12,971 nt of DNA, from assembly GCA_023389455.1 (NCBI GenBank), contig JAEWEJ010000252.1, forward strand, positions 1 to 12,971, read 5' to 3'. The DNA comes from Actinomycetes bacterium (lineage in GTDB: Bacteria > Actinomycetota > Actinomycetes > Actinomycetales > Cellulomonadaceae). The notes under the pieces were generated by a model. That model was not told the origin of the DNA, did no database searches, and worked only from the letters and a program-made list of their open reading frames with translations. Position numbers and translations under genes: made by a program. Positions 12,742-12,971 of the stretch are shown in pieces (position 1 is the first letter of the stretch; every line of letters starts with the position of its first letter).

Positions 12742-12971
12742 CAGCGCGCCTCGACCTCGCCGAGGGCGCGGTACGCCGAGTCGATCGCGGTGACCCGCTG
12801 CTCGCCGGTGCGGCCGCGCCGGGCCAGGACGGCGTCGGCGAGCACGGCCACCACCGAGGACGCCGCCGCGTACGAGTCGAACGCGCCGCGCGTCTGCACC
12901 GGGCACTCGACCCACCACGTGGCGTGCGCCGCCAGGGCCCGCGCCGTGGGGTCCGCCAGCAGGACCACCGG
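12741..12971 (-). CDS. C-terminal part of a SIS-domain protein, probably a MurR/RpiR family regulator (cut by window edge)
   Basis: The last 76 codons of a gene that continues beyond the right edge. The sequence PVVLLADPTARALAAHATWW followed by VECPVQTRGAFDSYAAASS and VVAVLADAVLARRG, ending AIDSAYRALGEVEAR, matches the final strand and helices of a SIS sugar-phosphate-binding domain as found in MurR/RpiR transcription regulators (liTD-x-pLA..., then FDSy.A...L...l, then a closing helix). The DNA-binding N-terminus is outside the window, so a plain SIS-domain isomerase remains possible. As first gene of the overlapping operon it is a candidate regulator of the enzyme genes and perhaps of the guaD-xdhC gap. 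Confidence 0.6.
   Translation of the reverse strand, partial: PVVLLADPTARALAAHATWWVECPVQTRGAFDSYAAASSVVAVLADAVLARRGRTGEQRVTAIDSAYRALGEVEAR

Noticed and set aside
9311..12793. A very long plus-strand open frame (about 1160 codons) opposite the oxidoreductase genes
   Set aside because: It is the antisense shadow of the strongly GC-biased Fe-S/Mo and FAD genes; its translation is low-complexity and rich in Arg, His and Val.
1..12971. CRISPR array or other regularly spaced repeat
   Set aside because: The only tandem repeat is the two-unit 23-base one at 3724-3769; there are no spaced repeats or cas-like genes.

Overview
The window is very GC-rich, with G or C at most third codon positions, short gene gaps and several ATGA or TGATG stop/start overlaps. 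Gene content (SD-poor or possibly leaderless starts, an XdhC/Xdh/GuaD purine set, a large serine recombinase, a CPBP protease) points to a high-GC actinobacterium, probably Micrococcales and perhaps Cellulomonas-like. The genus is an inference from protein style only.

Layout. (1) 1-2428: a purine-salvage/catabolism block. It holds the start of a lipoprotein solute-binding protein of the NMT1/THI5-like ABC class (minus, cut by the left edge), a CDA-fold guanine deaminase (minus), and a divergent XdhC molybdenum-cofactor chaperone (plus). The 105-base divergent gap carries a repeated CGAAACA/TGTTTCG element. A large hairpin closes xdhC. (2) 2533-3680: a translationally coupled GyrI-like protein and GNAT acetyltransferase (minus), with a 23-base tandem repeat upstream. 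(3) About 3690-9060: an accessory island. A complete large serine recombinase (plus) is followed by a broken rolling-circle-type Rep and a broken small ORF (minus). Then come an AT-richer HNH endonuclease with an unrecognised C-terminal half (minus), the N-terminal piece of a CPBP-type membrane protease (plus), a DUF2971 gene (minus) that sits where the rest of the protease should be, and a possible scrap of the protease C-terminus. (4) 9149-12971: an overlapping minus-strand operon of a SIS-domain (MurR/RpiR-like) regulator (cut by the right edge), a FAD subunit and a fused [2Fe-2S]/molybdopterin subunit of a xanthine-dehydrogenase-family enzyme.

How they fit. Guanine deaminase makes xanthine, the Xdh-type complex would oxidise it, and XdhC would load the sulfurated Mo cofactor. 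The solute-binding protein may import a related heterocycle. The enzyme subunits and XdhC now lie about 6.7 kb apart with the accessory island between them, so the island may have entered an originally tighter purine locus. The most unusual content is the pair of stand-alone horizontally acquired genes (HNH-fusion and DUF2971), the gene-replacement structure of the DUF2971 cassette, and the atypical Mo-site residues in the oxidoreductase. No tRNA, rRNA or CRISPR array was seen.
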